NCBI GenBank assembly: GCA_002718455.1
Contig: PBER01000010.1
Span: forward strand, 26,016 to 90,015
Direction: 5' to 3'
Source: Chloroflexota bacterium
GTDB lineage: Bacteria; Chloroflexota; Dehalococcoidia; Lucifugimonadales; Lucifugimonadaceae
Length of the DNA stretch: 64,000 bases
Shown here: piece after piece, positions 18,342 through 28,290 of the stretch
Position numbering within the stretch: the first letter of the stretch is position 1
How the letters are laid out: each line of letters opens with the position of its first letter
The notes under the pieces: model-generated
What the model was told of the DNA's origin: nothing
The model's database searches: none
What the model saw: the letters and a program-made list of their open reading frames with translations, nothing else
Program-made: the position numbers and the translations under genes

Positions 18342-19721
18342 TTATCCTTCTGTAATGGCTTGTTTATTTACAGAATCGATTGTTATAAACCTGCCTATCG
18401 AATCGTCAACGCCTAAGGGTATTGTATCTGTTGGACCATTTCTATGTTTTGCGATAATTATTTCTGCTTGGCCTTCTGGATATGGAATTCCAGGATTGTT
18501 TTTCATCCAATCTTCACGTGTAGTAAATTTTTCTTCTCTATGGATAAACATAACAACATCAGCATCTTGTTCAATTGAACCAGATTCTCGTAAATCAGAT
18601 AATAGAGGTCTGTGTGATTGCCTGTGCTCAATTGCCCTTGATAATTGAGAAATTGCAATTACAGGAACTTTTAAGTCTCGAGCCATAGCTTTAATTTGAC
18701 GAGAAATTTCTGAAACTTCTTGTGCTCTATTTGTGTCTCTGTTACCTTTATTTGTAGTAACAAGTTGCATGTAGTCTATTACAATAAAATCTAACCCATA
18801 TTCTAATTGTAATCTTCTTGCTTTCCCTCTCATTTCCGCTACAGCTTGTATAGGTGAATCATCAATAAAAATTGATAAATCAGAGAGTCTTCCAATAGCA
18901 TCAACTAGTCTGTTTTCATCTGAGCTACTTAATCTACGCATTCTTAAGGAATGCATATTGATTCTGCCTTGAGTTGAAAGCATTCTTGTAGCAATTTGTT
19001 CTCTTCCCATTTCCAAGGAGAATATTGCTACATTATTATTGTTAGAAGCCGCATTGATCGCAACATTAAGAGCGAACATAGATTTTCCAACAGATGGACG
19101 TGCAGCTATGACAATCATATCAGATCTTTGAAATCCACCTAAAAGATCATCTAATAAATTAAAACCTGAATTGACAGGTTGATTCTCATCATCAGACATA
19201 TCAGTTGATGAGCTCTCTAAATAAGGAGTGAGAGTTTCTCTTAAAGGAACAAAATCTCGGCTCGGTTGATCAGTTCTTATGTTATAAATTATATCTTCTG
19301 CCTTGTTTAAAGCGTTTTCAATGTCAGGGTTATTATCAAATCCAATATCTGAAATATTCTCAGCTGCAGAAATTAAAGTCCTCATTGTTGCTGTTCTTCT
19401 TACCAAATTAGCATAATGTTTGATGTGCAAAGATGTAGGCACTACATTTATAACTTTTGCTAGATATGCTCTACCACCAACTGATTCCAATTTATCAATA
19501 GTTTCTAGTTCATGAGCAATTGTGATCTGATTTATGGGTTGTTGTCTAGTGAATAGATCTTTTGCTATTTCAAAAACTAGCCTATTTGCTTCCATATAAA
19601 AATGCTCAGGTTCTAATATTGAAGCTATTTTAGAGAACGCCAAATCATCTATAAGCAATGAACCTATTACAGATTCCTCAGCGGACAAATCATGAGGGAA
19701 AAGTCTATCGGATAAAACCAT
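18342..19721 (-). CDS. dnaB: Replicative DNA helicase DnaB
   Basis: LFPHDLSAEESVIGSLL, ARPSVGKSMFALNVA, FSLEMGREQIATRML, DFIVIDYMQLV, SDLRESGSIEQDADVVMFIHR. Confidence 0.97.
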   Translation of the reverse strand: MVLSDRLFPHDLSAEESVIGSLLIDDLAFSKIASILEPEHFYMEANRLVFEIAKDLFTRQQPINQITIAHELETIDKLESVGGRAYLAKVINVVPTSLHIKHYANLVRRTATMRTLISAAENISDIGFDNNPDIENALNKAEDIIYNIRTDQPSRDFVPLRETLTPYLESSSTDMSDDENQPVNSGFNLLDDLLGGFQRSDMIVIAARPSVGKSMFALNVAINAASNNNNVAIFSLEMGREQIATRMLSTQGRINMHSLRMRRLSSSDENRLVDAIGRLSDLSIFIDDSPIQAVAEMRGKARRLQLEYGLDFIVIDYMQLVTTNKGNRDTNRAQEVSEISRQIKAMARDLKVPVIAISQLSRAIEHRQSHRPLLSDLRESGSIEQDADVVMFIHREEKFTTREDWMKNNPGIPYPEGQAEIIIAKHRNGPTDTIPLGVDDSIGRFITIDSVNKQAITEG

Positions 19722-19741
19722 ATTTAAAATTTAATTATTTT

Positions 19742-20353
19742 TTACTGTGTATCTGATTTATTATCTTCATTTTCAGGTAATTCAGAAGTGGTTTTATCAT
19801 CTTTTTTTTCTTTTATTGAATTATCTTTATTTATATTTTCTTTTTCTTCTAATTTTTTTAATTTTTCTTGTTCGATTTTATTTTCTTCTATCAAGATTTT
19901 AGATTCTTCGTCTGGGACTACATCTATTTCTAAATCAATTTCAACTTCTTCAACAAACTTTGCTTTTATCTTATAGTTTCCTATAGTACGAATGGGTTCC
20001 TGAATAATAAAATATCTTCTATTCATAGGTTTACTAATTAATGTCTCAGTATGATCGGCAATTATCGATGGAGTTATCGATCCATATAATCTACCTGTGG
20101 GTCCTGTTCTTACTTCAATTTTGATTGATGATTCTTGCAAAACTTCAGCTACTTCTTTCCAATCCTTAGTTTCTTCGATTCTTCTAACTTCAGCTTCAGC
20201 CCTGAGTTTTGTTGATCTTTGTAATGCTTCTTCTGTAGCCAAAACGGCTAGGCCATTAGGAATTAAGTAGTTTCTAGCAAATCCTGGTTTTACGTTTCTT
20301 ACATCTCCTGCTCGAGCTGTTGGTAACAAATCTTTTAAAAACAAAATGTTCAT
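19742..20353 (-). CDS. rplI: 50S ribosomal protein L9 with charged C-terminal extension (start corrected to ATG at 20353)
   Basis: MNILFLKDLLPTARAGDVRNVKPGFARNYLIPNGLAVLAT; GGAGG Shine-Dalgarno upstream of ATG at 20353, so the listed TTG start at 20371 is unlikely. Confidence 0.93.
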   Translation of the reverse strand: MNILFLKDLLPTARAGDVRNVKPGFARNYLIPNGLAVLATEEALQRSTKLRAEAEVRRIEETKDWKEVAEVLQESSIKIEVRTGPTGRLYGSITPSIIADHTETLISKPMNRRYFIIQEPIRTIGNYKIKAKFVEEVEIDLEIDVVPDEESKILIEENKIEQEKLKKLEEKENINKDNSIKEKKDDKTTSELPENEDNKSDTQ

Positions 20354-20370
20354 TTTTTGATTATCCTCCA

Positions 20371-20429
20371 ATCACATTTACTTAACACTGTTAAAATTTG
20401 CTAATATTAATTTCAAAGTATAATGTGAT
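20371..20429. promoter_or_regulatory. Divergent rplI/acsA intergenic region with ATCACATT...AATGTGAT inverted repeat and a TATAAT-like box
   Basis: Perfect 8-bp arms at 20371..20378 and 20422..20429; TATAAT at 20419..20424. Confidence 0.3.
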
Positions 20430-20479
20430 AACAAAATTATTTTATATATTTAAATGATAACTTAATTCAGGAGTGAATA

Positions 20480-22237
20480 ATGCAATTTGATGAAATCCTA
20501 AAAAAGACTGAATACACAGAATCAAATAAGCCTAATTTGAAAGACTATGAGAGCGCATACAATTCATTTGATTGGAATGACGATGGTTATTCACGATTGG
20601 AATGGCTTTCAGATGGCGGTTTAAACAACGCTTACGAATCAATTGACAAGCATGTTGCCAAAGGATTTGGTGATAAATTATCCATGATTTGGATAGGTAA
20701 AAATGGTGAAGAAGAAAAATATACTTACTCAGATTTTAAAGAAGAGTCCGACAAGTTTGCTCAAGTAATGATCAAATTAGGAATGGAAAAAGGTGATCGA
20801 GTGTTCATCTTTATGGATAGATTACCAGAATTATATTTTGCAGCCATGGGTATTCTCAAAGCAGGAGGTATAATTGCTCCATTATTTTCCGCTTTTGGAC
20901 CAGACCCGGTCAAAGATAGAATGCTAGATGCAGGAGCTACTTATTTGATAACTTCTCCTGATTTAAGAAATAAAATAAGCTCAATCATACCCGATATTAA
21001 AACTCTAAAAAATATAGTTGTTATCAATAAAGATAATCGCCAGAAAGAATCATTGGTTAAAGGAGATTTAGATTATTATGAATTGATGAAAAAAGTGAAA
21101 TCATCTGAATTTAGCATTGTAAATACTTCGCAATATGATTTTGCAATAATGCATTATACCTCTGGTTCTACAGGTAAACCCAAAGGTGTTTTGCACAGAC
21201 ACCAGGCTGTTGTCCAACAATTACTTACTGGTCATTGGGCCTTAGATTTAAGACCTGGAGATATGTATTTTTGTACAGCAGATCCTGGCTGGGTAACAGG
21301 TACATCTTATGGAATGATTGCTCCGTGGACAAATGGAGTTACTCAAATCATTTATGAAGGAGGGTTTGGAGCTTCTGCTTGGTATGAAATCATTGAAAAA
21401 TATAAAGTTGATGTTTGGTATACAGCTCCAACGGCTATAAGATTGCTTATGAGAGCAGGGGAAGATGTAGTAAAAAAATATGATCTTTCCTCTCTTCGTT
21501 TCATAGGTTCAGTTGGGGAACCATTAAACCCAGAAGCTGTTGTATGGGGTAATAGAAATTACAAAATGCCCATTCATGATAATTGGTGGCAAACAGAAAC
21601 GGGAGCTATAATGTGTGCTAATTTTTCATCCAATAAAATAAAACCTGGATCAATGGGTAAGCCAATTCCAGGAGTAACTATGGGTATTTTAGATGATGAA
21701 TACAATGAAATTGAAACTGATAAAAGTGGAATCTTAGCAGTTCGACCTGGCTGGCCATCTCAAATGTATGCATATTGGCAACAAGATGAAATGTATAATT
21801 CTAGATTTAAAAAAGGATGGTACATAACTGGAGATCAAGCTTCTTGTGATAAAGAGGGATATTTTTGGTTTCAAGGAAGGGCAGATGATGTTATTAATAC
21901 AGCTGGCCATCTGGTAGGGCCTTTTGAAGTTGAAAGTGCTTTAATTGAACATCCTGCTGTAGCAGAAGCTGGAGTGATAGGTAAACCTGATCCAATAGCT
22001 ATGGAAATAGTCAAAGCTTTTGTTACTTTAAATCCTGATTATGAACAAACAAATGATTTAAGAAGAGAATTGATTAGATTTGCAAGAGAAAAATTATCAG
22101 CTGGAGTGGCACCTCGAGAAATAGATTTTCTTGATACTATGCCAAAAACTCGATCAGGTAAAATAATGAGAAGGCTTTTAAAAGCTCGTGAACTGGGAGA
22201 GCCGGAGGGAGACATTTCAACTTTAGAAGATGATTAA
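20480..22237 (+). CDS. acsA: Acetyl-CoA synthetase, AMP-forming
   Basis: MHYTSGSTGKPKGVLH, HDNWWQTETGAIM, GWYITGDQASCDKEGYFWFQGRADDVINTAGHLVGP, PKTRSGKIMRR. Confidence 0.93.
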   Translation: MQFDEILKKTEYTESNKPNLKDYESAYNSFDWNDDGYSRLEWLSDGGLNNAYESIDKHVAKGFGDKLSMIWIGKNGEEEKYTYSDFKEESDKFAQVMIKLGMEKGDRVFIFMDRLPELYFAAMGILKAGGIIAPLFSAFGPDPVKDRMLDAGATYLITSPDLRNKISSIIPDIKTLKNIVVINKDNRQKESLVKGDLDYYELMKKVKSSEFSIVNTSQYDFAIMHYTSGSTGKPKGVLHRHQAVVQQLLTGHWALDLRPGDMYFCTADPGWVTGTSYGMIAPWTNGVTQIIYEGGFGASAWYEIIEKYKVDVWYTAPTAIRLLMRAGEDVVKKYDLSSLRFIGSVGEPLNPEAVVWGNRNYKMPIHDNWWQTETGAIMCANFSSNKIKPGSMGKPIPGVTMGILDDEYNEIETDKSGILAVRPGWPSQMYAYWQQDEMYNSRFKKGWYITGDQASCDKEGYFWFQGRADDVINTAGHLVGPFEVESALIEHPAVAEAGVIGKPDPIAMEIVKAFVTLNPDYEQTNDLRRELIRFAREKLSAGVAPREIDFLDTMPKTRSGKIMRRLLKARELGEPEGDISTLEDD

Positions 22238-22256
22238 ATAATTAGAAAAGGAAATC

Positions 22257-23414
22257 ATGACAACATCACAATGGGGATCTATATATAAAGATTTGGGTAT
22301 AAAACCAATAATTAATGCCACAGGGAGTGTCACAGCTTTGGGTGGTTCAATAGTTGCTGATGAAGTTAGAGCAGCTATGGAAATGTCAAACGACGTTTAT
22401 GTTCCTATGTCTGAATTAGAACAAAAAGCCGGAGGTGAAATTGCGAGAATTTTAGATGTCCCGGCAGCGTACATAACTTCAGGCGCTGGTTCTGCATTAA
22501 CTCTTGCAGCAGCAGCGTTTATGGCTGGTTCCGATGACGATAAAATTCAACAACTTCCAAATACTGATGGAATGCCAAATAAAATTTTGATTCAAAAAAG
22601 GCAAAGATATTGGTATGATCGATGTATGGAATTCTCAGGAGGTCAATTGGTAGAGGTGGGAAATGAAGATGGGACTTCTGCAGATCAACTTATTAAAGCA
22701 ATAAATGAAGATACGGCTTGTGTTCATTTTCCTGTTTATGAACAAAAAGAAATTGATGATAATATTTTGTCTTTAGAAGAAGTTATAGAAATAACGCATT
22801 CAAAAAACAAATTTGTTTCTGTAGATGCAGCAGGTCAAATTTATCCGCTAGAGAATTTTGGAAAATATGTTAAGATGGGAGCAGATTTTCAATGTATAGC
22901 TGCAAAATACATGGGGGCTCCCCATTCAACAGGATTAGCTTTAGGTACCGAAGAGATAATTGATGCTATATCTCGACATTCATTCATTGGCTACGAAAGT
23001 AGAAGAATACGAGGGATTGGCAGACCTCATAAAATAGATAGACAAGAAATCATTGGAGTAGTTGTAGCTGTGAAAAGATGGCTAAGTATGAATCATGAAG
23101 AAAGACTATCTAAAGCAGAAACACAAACCAATACAATATTTAACAAAATAAAGAACATTGATGGATTACAAGTAAAAATCATTAATAACATTATTGGTCA
23201 TCAACCCTTCGGTTTGTCTTTTGATATTGATGAATCAAAGTTTGGAATTAATAATGAATCGTTTGTTGAGTTGCTTAAAAATAACGAACCTTCCATCTGG
23301 ACACGAGTTCCTGATGGAGAAAAATCGATTGTTATACATGTTTTCGGAATGAATTCAAAAGAAGCAGAAATTGTAGGAGATTCAATATCTAAAATTCTAA
23401 AGGATATTAAATGA
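22257..23414 (+). CDS. SelA-like PLP-dependent enzyme (aminotransferase class V fold; DgaE/SelA-like lyase)
   Basis: LGIKPIINATGSVTALGGS, YITSGAGSALTLAAAAFMAG, FVSVDAAGQIYP, CIAAKYMGAPHSTGL. Confidence 0.75.
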   Translation: MTTSQWGSIYKDLGIKPIINATGSVTALGGSIVADEVRAAMEMSNDVYVPMSELEQKAGGEIARILDVPAAYITSGAGSALTLAAAAFMAGSDDDKIQQLPNTDGMPNKILIQKRQRYWYDRCMEFSGGQLVEVGNEDGTSADQLIKAINEDTACVHFPVYEQKEIDDNILSLEEVIEITHSKNKFVSVDAAGQIYPLENFGKYVKMGADFQCIAAKYMGAPHSTGLALGTEEIIDAISRHSFIGYESRRIRGIGRPHKIDRQEIIGVVVAVKRWLSMNHEERLSKAETQTNTIFNKIKNIDGLQVKIINNIIGHQPFGLSFDIDESKFGINNESFVELLKNNEPSIWTRVPDGEKSIVIHVFGMNSKEAEIVGDSISKILKDIK

Positions 23415-24274
23415 AGACAATTTCCTTATTGAGTCCTGGAGACATGGGCTCTAATATCGCTAAATTTTTAATTGATGGAGGTTACGAAATTATTTCACCA
23501 CTTGATGAAAGATCAAAATCAACTAAAGATAGAGCTAATAAAATGGGTATTAAAAATTGTCATACTCTAGAAAATGCAATAGATAACTCACAATTGTTGA
23601 TTTCGATTTTGGTACCTAGTGAAGCTTTAGGATTATCTGAGAAATTGGCAAGATTGGATAGTAAAACTAAGAATTCTATTTTATTTGCGGACTTGAATGC
23701 AATTGCACCGAATACAACTATCAAGATGGAAAATAATTTAAAAAATACTAAAATCACTTTTGTTGATGGTGGAATTATTGGCGGACCACCAAAAGATACT
23801 AATTTTCCAAGAGTTTATATTTCAGGTAGCAATTCTTACAAATTGGCTGAATTAAATAATAAAGGAATGAAAATTATAGATATGGGAGGTAATATTGGTG
23901 ATGCTTCAGCAATTAAAATGGCATATGCATCGATTACAAAAGGATATTCTTCTCTACTATTAGGAGCTATGTTTTTGGCGATAAAATCCAATAATTATGA
24001 CTTACTGATTAAAGAAATAGAATCTTCTCAACCAAATGTTTTTAAAGATTTAAATAATTTAAACTCTATTCCATCAAAAGCGCATCGCTGGATTGGTGAA
24101 ATGTATGAAATTTCTAAAACTTATGAAGGATATGAATTGTCTGGATCATTTCATGAAGCAGCCGCAACTATTTATGAAGAAGTTTCTAATTCTTTGTTAG
24201 GAAAAAACAGGCCCTCAAATAATCAAATAAATTTTAAAGGGAAAGAATTTTTTGAAAAATTAATGAGAGGATAG
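23411..24274 (+). CDS. NAD(P)-binding 6-phosphogluconate dehydrogenase-like protein with DUF1932-type C-terminus
   Basis: ISLLSPGDMGSNIAKFLIDGGYEII, FVDGGIIGGPP, SAIKMAYASITKGYSSLLLGAMFLA. Confidence 0.75.
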   Translation: MKTISLLSPGDMGSNIAKFLIDGGYEIISPLDERSKSTKDRANKMGIKNCHTLENAIDNSQLLISILVPSEALGLSEKLARLDSKTKNSILFADLNAIAPNTTIKMENNLKNTKITFVDGGIIGGPPKDTNFPRVYISGSNSYKLAELNNKGMKIIDMGGNIGDASAIKMAYASITKGYSSLLLGAMFLAIKSNNYDLLIKEIESSQPNVFKDLNNLNSIPSKAHRWIGEMYEISKTYEGYELSGSFHEAAATIYEEVSNSLLGKNRPSNNQINFKGKEFFEKLMRG

Positions 24275-25081
24275 TTGTGTTATTATTCCATCAATGTTTT
24301 TTGCTAATAAACTAAATTCTTCTAGTGATTTTGAATTATTAATTACAGTTGGTTCATATGAAGAAGAATAATCAGCTAACAATGAAATTTCGCTCAATAT
24401 AGGTAAATTAAGCTCTTCAGCCATTTCAATAGCAGCACCTTTTCCAAAAATCCCTCCTGTCATATTTTCAACAACACCAAAGACTTTCAAATTTAATTTT
24501 CTTATCATATTTATTGATCTTTTGGCATCTAAAGCTGCCAATTCTTGAGGAGTTGATACAATTATGAAACCATCTAGGTTGAGTGTTTGCATAACAGTCA
24601 AAGGAGCATCTGAAGTGCCAGGAGGTAAGTCACATAACAAATAATCTATATCATTCCAGTTTGTTCTAGAAATAAATTGGTTTATGGCATTATGAATCAT
24701 TGGACCTCGCCATATTATTGCTTCATCTTCATTCTCTTGAAAAAAACCCATTGACATGACTGATACACCATATTTATTGGGAGGTATCATTTTACCTTCT
24801 GAATCTGCTTGAGGCCTTTCGGAAATTTTCAATACTCTAGTGACATTAGGACAATCGATATCACAATCAAGAATCCCTACTTTTTTACCTTGTTTTGCTA
24901 AAATAATTGCAAGATTAGTTGTTATTGTGGTTTTTCCTACGCCTCCCTTGCCAGAATAAATTCCTATTTTGTAAGATATAGAATTTAGAGATTTGGATAT
25001 TTCTTGTTTTTCTTTAAATTGCTCTCGGACTTGTGCTAAACGTGCTTCCTCAGCAGGTGTAAGCTTTCTTGGTTCAGCCAT
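24260..25081 (-). CDS. mrp: Mrp/NBP35-family P-loop ATPase (Fe-S cluster carrier)
   Basis: GIYSGKGGVGKTTITTNLAIILA, DCDIDCPNVTRVL, DYLLCDLPPGTSDAPLTVMQ. Confidence 0.9.
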   Translation of the reverse strand: MAEPRKLTPAEEARLAQVREQFKEKQEISKSLNSISYKIGIYSGKGGVGKTTITTNLAIILAKQGKKVGILDCDIDCPNVTRVLKISERPQADSEGKMIPPNKYGVSVMSMGFFQENEDEAIIWRGPMIHNAINQFISRTNWNDIDYLLCDLPPGTSDAPLTVMQTLNLDGFIIVSTPQELAALDAKRSINMIRKLNLKVFGVVENMTGGIFGKGAAIEMAEELNLPILSEISLLADYSSSYEPTVINNSKSLEEFSLLAKNIDGIITQLSSH

Positions 25082-25387
25082 CTAATCTATACCTAAAAGT
25101 CGTTTTCCATCTTCAGTTATCAACTCTGGGTTCCATGGAGGCTCAAAAACTAAATCTACAACAACATCTTCAACATCTTCAATTTCCGCTATTCTCCATT
25201 CAGCTTGTTGTGCAATATATGGTCCCATTCCACAACCTTGAGCAGTAAGAGTCATTTCGACATGGACTTCATTATCTTCAACAGCAACATTATAAATTAA
25301 TCCCAAATCTACCACGTTTACAGGGATTTCAGGATCGTAGACTTCCTTTAAGGCTTCCATCACATCATCTTTTGTTAATTTACTCAT
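25082..25387 (-). CDS. MIP18/DUF59 family protein (SufT/PaaD-like)
   Basis: VMEALKEVYDPEIPVNVVDLGLIYNV, MTLTAQGCGMG. Confidence 0.9.
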   Translation of the reverse strand: MSKLTKDDVMEALKEVYDPEIPVNVVDLGLIYNVAVEDNEVHVEMTLTAQGCGMGPYIAQQAEWRIAEIEDVEDVVVDLVFEPPWNPELITEDGKRLLGID

Positions 25388-25429
25388 ATTGACTCCTTGA
25401 TAAATATTATATAATAAAAAATTTTATAT

Positions 25430-27421
25430 TTAAGTTGTTTTACTCACAATATTTTTTCTCAATTCACTTATTTGATCTCTTATGATGGCTGCTTTTTCAA
25501 ATTCTAAAGATTTAGCTGAATTTTTCATTTCTTTTTCTAATTCTTTGATTAATTTTGTTATTTGTTTTGGGGTATAATCTTCTTTTATTTCTACAATATC
25601 TTCTCCTAGTTGATTCTCCTTTATTCTAGCAGTTAAATCTTTGACTTCTTTTACTATTTTTTTAGGTATTATATTGTTCTTTTTATTATGATCTTTTTGT
25701 AATTCTCTTCTACGATATGTCTCAGATATGGCAAAATCCATCGACCTTGTTATTTTGTCCGCATACATTATCACTTTTCCCTCATCATGCCTAGCAGCTC
25801 TTCCGATGGTTTGAATTAATGATGTTGAAGATCTAAGATATCCTTCTTTATCTGCATCTAAAATTGCAACTAATGAGACTTCAGGTAAATCTAATCCTTC
25901 TCTTAAAAGATTTATACCAACTACTACATCGTATGTACCCAAACGAAGATCTCTTAAAATCTCAATTCTTTCTATTGTGTCTATTTCTGAATGAAGATAG
26001 TGCACTTTAATACCGATTTCTCTCATATATTCTGATAATTCCTCTGACATTTTTTTTGTTAAAGTTGTCACCAAACATCTTTGTTTTTTTTCAATATTAT
26101 TTTGTATTCTATTTACTAAATTATCTATTTGATTTTTTGTTGGTTCTACAATTATTTCAGGATCTAGTAAACCTGTTGGTCTAATTATTTGCTCTACCCG
26201 ATCTTGCTGCTCATTATTTTCGTAATTTCCTGGAGTAGCTGATACGAAAACAGTTTGGGGTATTTTATTTTCAAATTCGTTGAAGTTTAAAGGTCTGTTA
26301 TCTTTAGCTGAAGGAAGTCTGAATCCATGCTCAACTAACGTTGTTTTTCTTGAAAAATCTCCTTTATACATTCCATTTATTTGAGGTATAGTTATATGAG
26401 ATTCATCGATAAAAATCATATAATCTTCATTAAAATAATCCAATAGTGTCCAAGGTGCACTTCCTGGCTTTCTTCTACCTAAATGTAATGAATAATTTTC
26501 TACACCAGGACAAGACCCTGTTTCACGAAGCATTTCCAAATCGTAATTTGTTCGTTCACGCAATCTTTGTGCTTCTAATAATTTTCCTTCTTTTTCTAAT
26601 TCGTCTAATCTGAGGGATAATTCATTTTGTATGTCATCTATTGCATCTTTTAAACTTTCTTCAGGAGTAACAAAATGTTTACTTGGATAAATAGAAATTT
26701 TTTCCATATTTCTAAGTTTGTTTTTTGTTAACACATCTATTTCTGTAATTGTTTCTATTTCATTTCCATAAAATTCTATTCTGATTGAAAATTCTTCATA
26801 GGAAGGCATTATTTCAACTATATCTCCCTTGATTGAAAAAGTACCTCTTTTATTTTCATAATCATCTCGCATGAAGTACATTGAAATAAGCTTTTTAGAT
26901 AAATCACTTGATTTAATTTCATCTCCAACATTTAAATCAACTGAAATCGATTTGTATTCTTTAGGAGATCCTAGACCGTAAATACAAGATACCGATGCAA
27001 CTATAATTGTGTCATTTCTTGTTAAAACAGATCTGGTGGATGCATGTCTGAGTCTGTCTATTTCATCATTGATATCTGATTCTTTTTCAATATAAGTATC
27101 GGTTCTTGGTAAATATGCTTCTGGTTGATAATAATCATAGTATGAAACGAAATATTGAACAGAATTATGAGGAAAAAACTCTTGGAGTTCACTAGCCAAC
27201 TGAGCAGCTAAAGTTTTATTATGAGCTATTACTAAAGTTGGTCTTTGCACACTTTCTATAATTCCAGCCATGGTGTAAGTTTTTCCTGACCCTGTGACTC
27301 CCATTAAAGTTTGAAATCTCAAACCATTTTTTAAACCATCAACTAATTTTGAGATGGCTTTTGGTTGATCCCCGGTATGCTCAAAGGGTGAAACAATTTT
27401 GAATTTATTAGCTTTATTAAT
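25430..27421 (-). CDS. uvrB: Excinuclease ABC subunit B; proposed non-canonical ATT start at 27421..27419
   Basis: [34 protein letters not shown] domain at C-terminus. The conserved N-terminus [32 protein letters not shown] is encoded upstream of the listed start. Confidence 0.93.
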   Translation of the reverse strand: MNKANKFKIVSPFEHTGDQPKAISKLVDGLKNGLRFQTLMGVTGSGKTYTMAGIIESVQRPTLVIAHNKTLAAQLASELQEFFPHNSVQYFVSYYDYYQPEAYLPRTDTYIEKESDINDEIDRLRHASTRSVLTRNDTIIVASVSCIYGLGSPKEYKSISVDLNVGDEIKSSDLSKKLISMYFMRDDYENKRGTFSIKGDIVEIMPSYEEFSIRIEFYGNEIETITEIDVLTKNKLRNMEKISIYPSKHFVTPEESLKDAIDDIQNELSLRLDELEKEGKLLEAQRLRERTNYDLEMLRETGSCPGVENYSLHLGRRKPGSAPWTLLDYFNEDYMIFIDESHITIPQINGMYKGDFSRKTTLVEHGFRLPSAKDNRPLNFNEFENKIPQTVFVSATPGNYENNEQQDRVEQIIRPTGLLDPEIIVEPTKNQIDNLVNRIQNNIEKKQRCLVTTLTKKMSEELSEYMREIGIKVHYLHSEIDTIERIEILRDLRLGTYDVVVGINLLREGLDLPEVSLVAILDADKEGYLRSSTSLIQTIGRAARHDEGKVIMYADKITRSMDFAISETYRRRELQKDHNKKNNIIPKKIVKEVKDLTARIKENQLGEDIVEIKEDYTPKQITKLIKELEKEMKNSAKSLEFEKAAIIRDQISELRKNIVSKTT

Positions 27422-28211
27422 AGAATTTCCTTTTTTTACATATAAAAATTATTTCATTTGAATTTTCATCATATTGACCCTTATTATAATCTCCAAAAAT
27501 ATCAATTATTTCTAACCCAATTTCATCTGTTATTCGAATTACATCTTCAATATAGAGAAAATTTTCTACAGAAAATAATTCGACAGATAAATCACTTAGT
27601 TGTATTTTTAGATAATTTTTATGTATTCTTCTTTTAAAATCAACGTCACTTTTACTATATATTTCATAACTTTGCTTATTCAGTATTTTTTTTACTACAA
27701 AAGAGTAATTTTCAGTAGGCTTATAAAGATTAGGGTTGTGTAAATCAAAAATTAATAAACCATCTTTTTTTAGATGTTTGGACCCGATGCATAAAGCTTT
27801 AGTTTGATTATTTTCTGTTCCAGCATTCATTAAGGAATACGATGGATATATAACCAGATCATGAAGTTTATTGTTCATAGTATTATTGTTTTCTCTGATA
27901 TCTAACTTTTTCATATCTTCTTTGATTAAAGTAATTATTCCTTGTAATGGTTGTTTTATCTTAATCTTTGATTTACATACATTTAGCATATCTTGGCTAT
28001 CATCAACTCCAATCCAATTTACTTTATTTTGAAGACAATTTATAGGAACTCTGCCTGTTCCTACTCCCATTTCTAGAATATTTTTTGTTTTTGGAGTCAT
28101 AAAAGATTTATAGAATTCAAGATCATTTGGAGAAATCAAATGGTAAATTATATCGTACCATTTTGACCATTCTTTATAATTAGTTTTAGTTTGGCTCATT
28201 TTATAAATCAT
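27417..28211 (-). CDS. Class I SAM-dependent methyltransferase
   Basis: [17 protein letters not shown] motif [18 protein letters not shown] motif II. Confidence 0.75.
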   Translation of the reverse strand: MIYKMSQTKTNYKEWSKWYDIIYHLISPNDLEFYKSFMTPKTKNILEMGVGTGRVPINCLQNKVNWIGVDDSQDMLNVCKSKIKIKQPLQGIITLIKEDMKKLDIRENNNTMNNKLHDLVIYPSYSLMNAGTENNQTKALCIGSKHLKKDGLLIFDLHNPNLYKPTENYSFVVKKILNKQSYEIYSKSDVDFKRRIHKNYLKIQLSDLSVELFSVENFLYIEDVIRITDEIGLEIIDIFGDYNKGQYDENSNEIIFICKKRKFY

Positions 28212-28290
28212 ATGGGTTTACTTTATAAATTATTTATATATAAGTTAATAAAAGTTTAATGCTTAATATTTGTAATAATAAGTTAATTAT

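Noticed and set aside
20354-20371. Listed L9 start at TTG 20371 (MEDNQK...)
   Set aside because: This stretch contains the GGAGG Shine-Dalgarno for the ATG at 20353, so it is untranslated.
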